Positions 5,275 through 7,226 of a stretch of 7,226 nucleotides of DNA are shown here, piece after piece; positions within the stretch are counted from its first letter, which is position 1, and the number at the start of each line of letters is the position of its first letter. Under the pieces are notes generated by a model. The model was not told the DNA's origin and made no database searches. It saw nothing but the letters and a program-made list of their open reading frames with translations. Made by a program: the position numbers and the translations under genes. The stretch comes from Lysobacteraceae bacterium UBA6001 (lineage in GTDB: Bacteria; Pseudomonadota; Gammaproteobacteria; Xanthomonadales; Xanthomonadaceae): positions 1-7,226 of the forward strand of contig DJAN01000132.1 in the NCBI GenBank assembly GCA_002429615.1. Reading direction: 5' to 3'.

Positions 5275-5754
5275 TCAGCGCAGGACCACCTTGCCGTTGA
5301 CCACCCGCACATAGGTGTTCTCGCGGATGCCGCCGAGGTCGCGCTGGTTGACCACGATGACGCGGCCGTCGTCCATCTTGACCTGGATGTCGTAGGTATC
5401 GCTGGTCACGTTCTTCTGGATGGCGTTGCCGGCCACCGCGCCGGCGCCGGCACCGAGCACGGTGGAGACGTTCTCGTTGCCCTTGCTGCCACCGGTCTCG
5501 TGCGAGATGGTGCGGCCGGCCACCGCGCCGACGATGCCGCCCAGCACCGCGCCGGTCGCCGAGGGCGCGGTGCGGTTGGACTGCACGGTGTCGATGCGGG
5601 TGACGATGCCGCAGTCCGCGCAGCGCGAGGACGAATACGACGGGCTGCCGTAGCTGCCACCGCCGCCGCTGTAGGTGGGCTGGCTGGTCGCGCAGCCGGC
5701 GAGCAGCGCGGCCGCGCCCAGGCCCAGGCCGAAACCGATCTGACGGAAATTCAT
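5275..5754 (-). CDS. Glycine-zipper outer-membrane lipoprotein (SlyB/17-kDa antigen-like)
   Basis: A 159-residue lipoprotein. The signal peptide runs MNFRQIGFGLGLGAAALLAG with lipobox LAGC and lipidated Cys21. A Gly/Ser/Tyr-rich linker (about 28-43) leads to C45-x2-C48 in RCADCGIVTRIDTV, a pair common in this family. Two glycine-zipper helices follow: GAVLGGIVGAVAGR at 68-81 and GAGAGAVAGNAI at 101-112. A beta-rich tail (about 120-159) ends in VRVVNGKVVLR. The layout fits the Rick_17kDa_Anti / glycine-zipper 2TM proteins such as SlyB, thought to stabilise the outer membrane under stress; the exact role here is unknown. The start is supported by GGAGG four bases upstream of the ATG. In-frame sequence upstream to 5850 lacks lipoprotein character and is excluded. 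It lies 101 bases downstream of the cytochrome gene on the same strand and shares the terminator with the cold-shock gene. Confidence 0.9.
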   Translation of the reverse strand: MNFRQIGFGLGLGAAALLAGCATSQPTYSGGGGSYGSPSYSSSRCADCGIVTRIDTVQSNRTAPSATGAVLGGIVGAVAGRTISHETGGSKGNENVSTVLGAGAGAVAGNAIQKNVTSDTYDIQVKMDDGRVIVVNQRDLGGIRENTYVRVVNGKVVLR

Positions 5755-5855
5755 GGATCCTCCACTGTCGTCATCTTGCGGCGGGGCGCCGCGGGTGGAG
5801 TCATCCTGTCCGCAGTCAGGTGAACGCGGCGCCAACCGCGCACCGCGCATGCGAC

Positions 5856-6287
5856 TCAGCGGAAGTCCTGGTGGCAGGCCTTGCAGCTCTCGCCGATGCG
5901 GGTGTTGATCGTGGCCAGCGTGGTGCAGTCGGCCGGTGGCGCGGCCACCGCCGGGTCGAGTACCGAGCGCAGGTTGCGCGCGTGCTCGGCGAAGCGGCGA
6001 TCGTCGCGCAGGCTGGGGAAGGCGATTTCCAGATCGTTGGACAGCGCGCGCAGCGACTGCAGGCGCGGCAGCGCATCGGAGACCGTGCAGCGGTTGGCCT
6101 GCTGGCTGGCCTGCAGCAGGTCGGTCTGCTTGGCCATCACGTGCATCAGGCTGTGCGGGAACGGATCGCGCCGTGCCTGCAGGGCGCGGCTGATCATCAC
6201 CGTGGCGATGATGCCGACCAGCAGCCCGAGCAGGGCCATGAACAGATAGCGGTAGGCGGCGGACGGACGACGGGGCTGGCTGGACAT
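5856..6287 (-). CDS. Membrane-anchored mono-haem c-type cytochrome
   Basis: A 143-residue protein with a short basic cytoplasmic tail, one transmembrane anchor at about 13-33 (YLFMALLGLLVGIIATVMIS) and a periplasmic domain of about 110 residues. The single haem site is at the very C-terminus: CKACH at 135-139, followed by QDFR. A C-terminal CxxCH next to an xDFR tail is characteristic of cytochrome c'/c556 four-helix proteins. In that family the sixth ligand, if present, comes from helix 1; Met48, His49 and Met51 in HSLMHVMAK are candidates. Cys67 and Cys121 are extra and could form a disulfide. The domain is somewhat shorter than typical c' proteins, so it may be a divergent member. The start is supported by GGAG six bases upstream. 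It is divergent from tcdA; a weak -10-like TACCAT lies at 6322-6317. The role, redox or NO binding, is not determinable here. Confidence 0.87.
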   Translation of the reverse strand: MSSQPRRPSAAYRYLFMALLGLLVGIIATVMISRALQARRDPFPHSLMHVMAKQTDLLQASQQANRCTVSDALPRLQSLRALSNDLEIAFPSLRDDRRFAEHARNLRSVLDPAVAAPPADCTTLATINTRIGESCKACHQDFR

Positions 6288-6312
6288 GGCGGGCTCCGGA
6301 AAGGTGGTGTGG

Positions 6313-6344
6313 GGCGATGGTACGGCGCCCGGCGGTTCATCGCC
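6313..6344. promoter_or_regulatory. Inverted repeat in the cytochrome/tcdA divergent gap
   Basis: GGCGATG (6313-6319) and CATCGCC (6338-6344) are perfect 7-base reverse complements separated by 18 bases. They lie inside the 75-base gap between divergent genes, and the left arm overlaps the possible -10 of the cytochrome gene. It could be an operator or chance in GC-rich DNA. Confidence 0.3.
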
Positions 6345-6350
6345 TACGGG

Positions 6351-6356
6351 TAAAAT
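6351..6356 (+). promoter_or_regulatory. -10 element of tcdA, predicting a leaderless mRNA
   Basis: TAAAAT ends six bases before the ATG at 6363, so a transcript would start at or within a base of the start codon. No Shine-Dalgarno sequence fits between them, and no standard -35 is seen 16-18 bases upstream. Confidence 0.5.
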
Positions 6357-6362
6357 GCCCGC

Positions 6363-7226
6363 ATGAATCCCCAGTGGCTCGAACGATTCGCCGGCATCGA
6401 CCGGCTCTATGGCGTGGGCAGCATCGCCCGCCTGGCCGGTTGCCGCGTGGCGGTGGTTGGCCTGGGGGGCGTCGGCTCATGGGTGGCCGAGGCGCTGGCG
6501 CGTACCGCGGTCGGCCATCTGACCCTGATCGACGCCGACGACATCTGCGTCTCCAACACCAACCGCCAGTTGCCGGCGCTGGCCGGCCAGTACGGCCAGA
6601 ACAAGGCGCAGGCGATGGCCGCGCGCTGCCGGGCGATCAACCCGGAAATCGACGTGGCACCGGTGGAGGCCTTCCTCACCGGCAGCAACATGGAGGCGCT
6701 GCTCGACCAGGGCTTCGACCTGGTGGTGGATGCCTGCGACAGCATGCGGCCGAAGATCGAGATGATCGCGTGGTGCCGCCGGCGCAAGCTGCCGCTGATC
6801 ACCGTCGGCGCGGCCGGCGGGCGTACCGACCCGACGTTGGTGCGCGTGCGCGACCTGTCGCGCACCGAGCACGATGCGATGCTGGCGCTGATCCGCAAAC
6901 GCCTGCGCGCGGACTATCACTTCCCGCGCAACAAGGACCGTTTCTTCGGCGTGCCGGCGATCTATTCGCTGGAGAACGTCAAATATCCGCAGGCCGACGG
7001 CAGCGTGTGCGGCGTGCGACCGCAGATGGGGGCCGACGAGGCGCTCAAGCTCGATTGCGGCGCCGGCCTCGGCGCGGCGACCCACGTCACCGGCGCGTTC
7101 GCGTTCGCGGCGGCGGGCAAGGCGGTCGAGCTGCTGCTCAAGCCCAAGCGGGCGAAGGCACCCGCGCCCGACACGGCGGCCGCGGTGGCGGCCGGCTGCG
7201 CGCTCAGCCGGGCAGCGAGATCGGAA
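6363..7226 (+). CDS. tcdA: tRNA threonylcarbamoyladenosine dehydratase (3' end outside window)
   Basis: The product converts t6A37 of ANN-decoding tRNAs to cyclic ct6A by ATP-dependent dehydration. There are 288 codons in the window and no stop. The E1/MoeB-like fold is clear: nucleotide-binding GLGGVGS at 33-39, acidic DADD at 57-60, NTNRQ at 65-69 with the conserved Arg, Lys81, and DACDSMRPK at 122-130. Later family blocks include LPLITVGAAGGRTDPT, YPQADGSVCG and CGAGLGAATHVTGAF. E. coli TcdA ends near 268 residues; here the conserved core ends near LLLKPK and an Ala/Pro-rich tail continues to the edge, so either the C-terminus is extended or the stop lies just outside. The ATG is the family start (MNPQWLERFAGIDRLYG) and has no ribosome site. 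It is divergent from the cytochrome gene; the CsdA/CsdE partners are not visible here. Confidence 0.94.
   Translation, partial: MNPQWLERFAGIDRLYGVGSIARLAGCRVAVVGLGGVGSWVAEALARTAVGHLTLIDADDICVSNTNRQLPALAGQYGQNKAQAMAARCRAINPEIDVAPVEAFLTGSNMEALLDQGFDLVVDACDSMRPKIEMIAWCRRRKLPLITVGAAGGRTDPTLVRVRDLSRTEHDAMLALIRKRLRADYHFPRNKDRFFGVPAIYSLENVKYPQADGSVCGVRPQMGADEALKLDCGAGLGAATHVTGAFAFAAAGKAVELLLKPKRAKAPAPDTAAAVAAGCALSRAARSE

Noticed and set aside
5820..6353. Plus-strand open frame opposite the cytochrome gene
   Set aside because: Shadow of the cytochrome gene, which has a signal anchor, a ribosome site and a haem motif.
6407..7085. Minus-strand open frames opposite tcdA
   Set aside because: tcdA has all family motifs in the plus frame; the antisense frames are Arg/Ala/His-rich with no domain.
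1..7226. A new multi-gene defence, secretion or mobile system
   Set aside because: All gene-sized stretches are explained by housekeeping, stress or envelope genes with independent strands and terminators. No transposase, integrase, nuclease, toxin pair or array is visible.

Overview
The window is GC-rich chromosomal DNA from a gammaproteobacterium, most likely a member of the Xanthomonadaceae (Stenotrophomonas, Xanthomonas, Lysobacter, Pseudoxanthomonas or a relative). The signs are strong G/C bias at third codon positions, a GTG-started class I fumarase, a GTAG-headed REP pair of the kind seen in this family, and an outer-membrane phospholipase A with an N-terminal extension. I cannot name genus or species from sequence alone. 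The content is core housekeeping and cell-envelope genes. I see no insertion sequence, prophage, CRISPR array, tRNA or rRNA.

Layout: 1-213 (minus) is the start of an ECF sigma factor, with an ECF41/SigJ-type promoter just upstream. Divergent from it, 316-1839 (plus) is a complete class I fumarase, closed by a long hairpin at 1854-1897. Then come a small ten-cysteine lipoprotein (1910-2272, plus) and a glutathione S-transferase-like protein (2316-2951, plus). An inverted REP pair (2952-3073) fills the convergent gap before the phospholipase A1 gene (3080-4204, minus). That gene lies downstream of a DUF456 membrane protein gene (4270-4755, minus). A 238-bp divergent region carries opposed promoters and a long leader for a cold-shock protein (4994-5203, plus). 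A hairpin terminator separates this from two minus-strand genes, a glycine-zipper lipoprotein (5275-5754) and a membrane-anchored mono-haem cytochrome (5856-6287). The window ends in tcdA (6363 onward, plus), which is still open at the right edge.

The genes do not form one pathway. The shared themes are the envelope (two lipoproteins, an OM phospholipase, an inner-membrane protein, an anchored cytochrome) and stress or housekeeping functions (ECF sigma, cold shock, fumarase, tRNA ct6A formation). I found no convincing new multi-gene system. The points most worth a second look are the ECF41-type promoter that places the transcript start at the start codon, a similar leaderless layout at tcdA, the mirrored cysteine spacing in the small lipoprotein, the REP pair, and the cold-shock leader.
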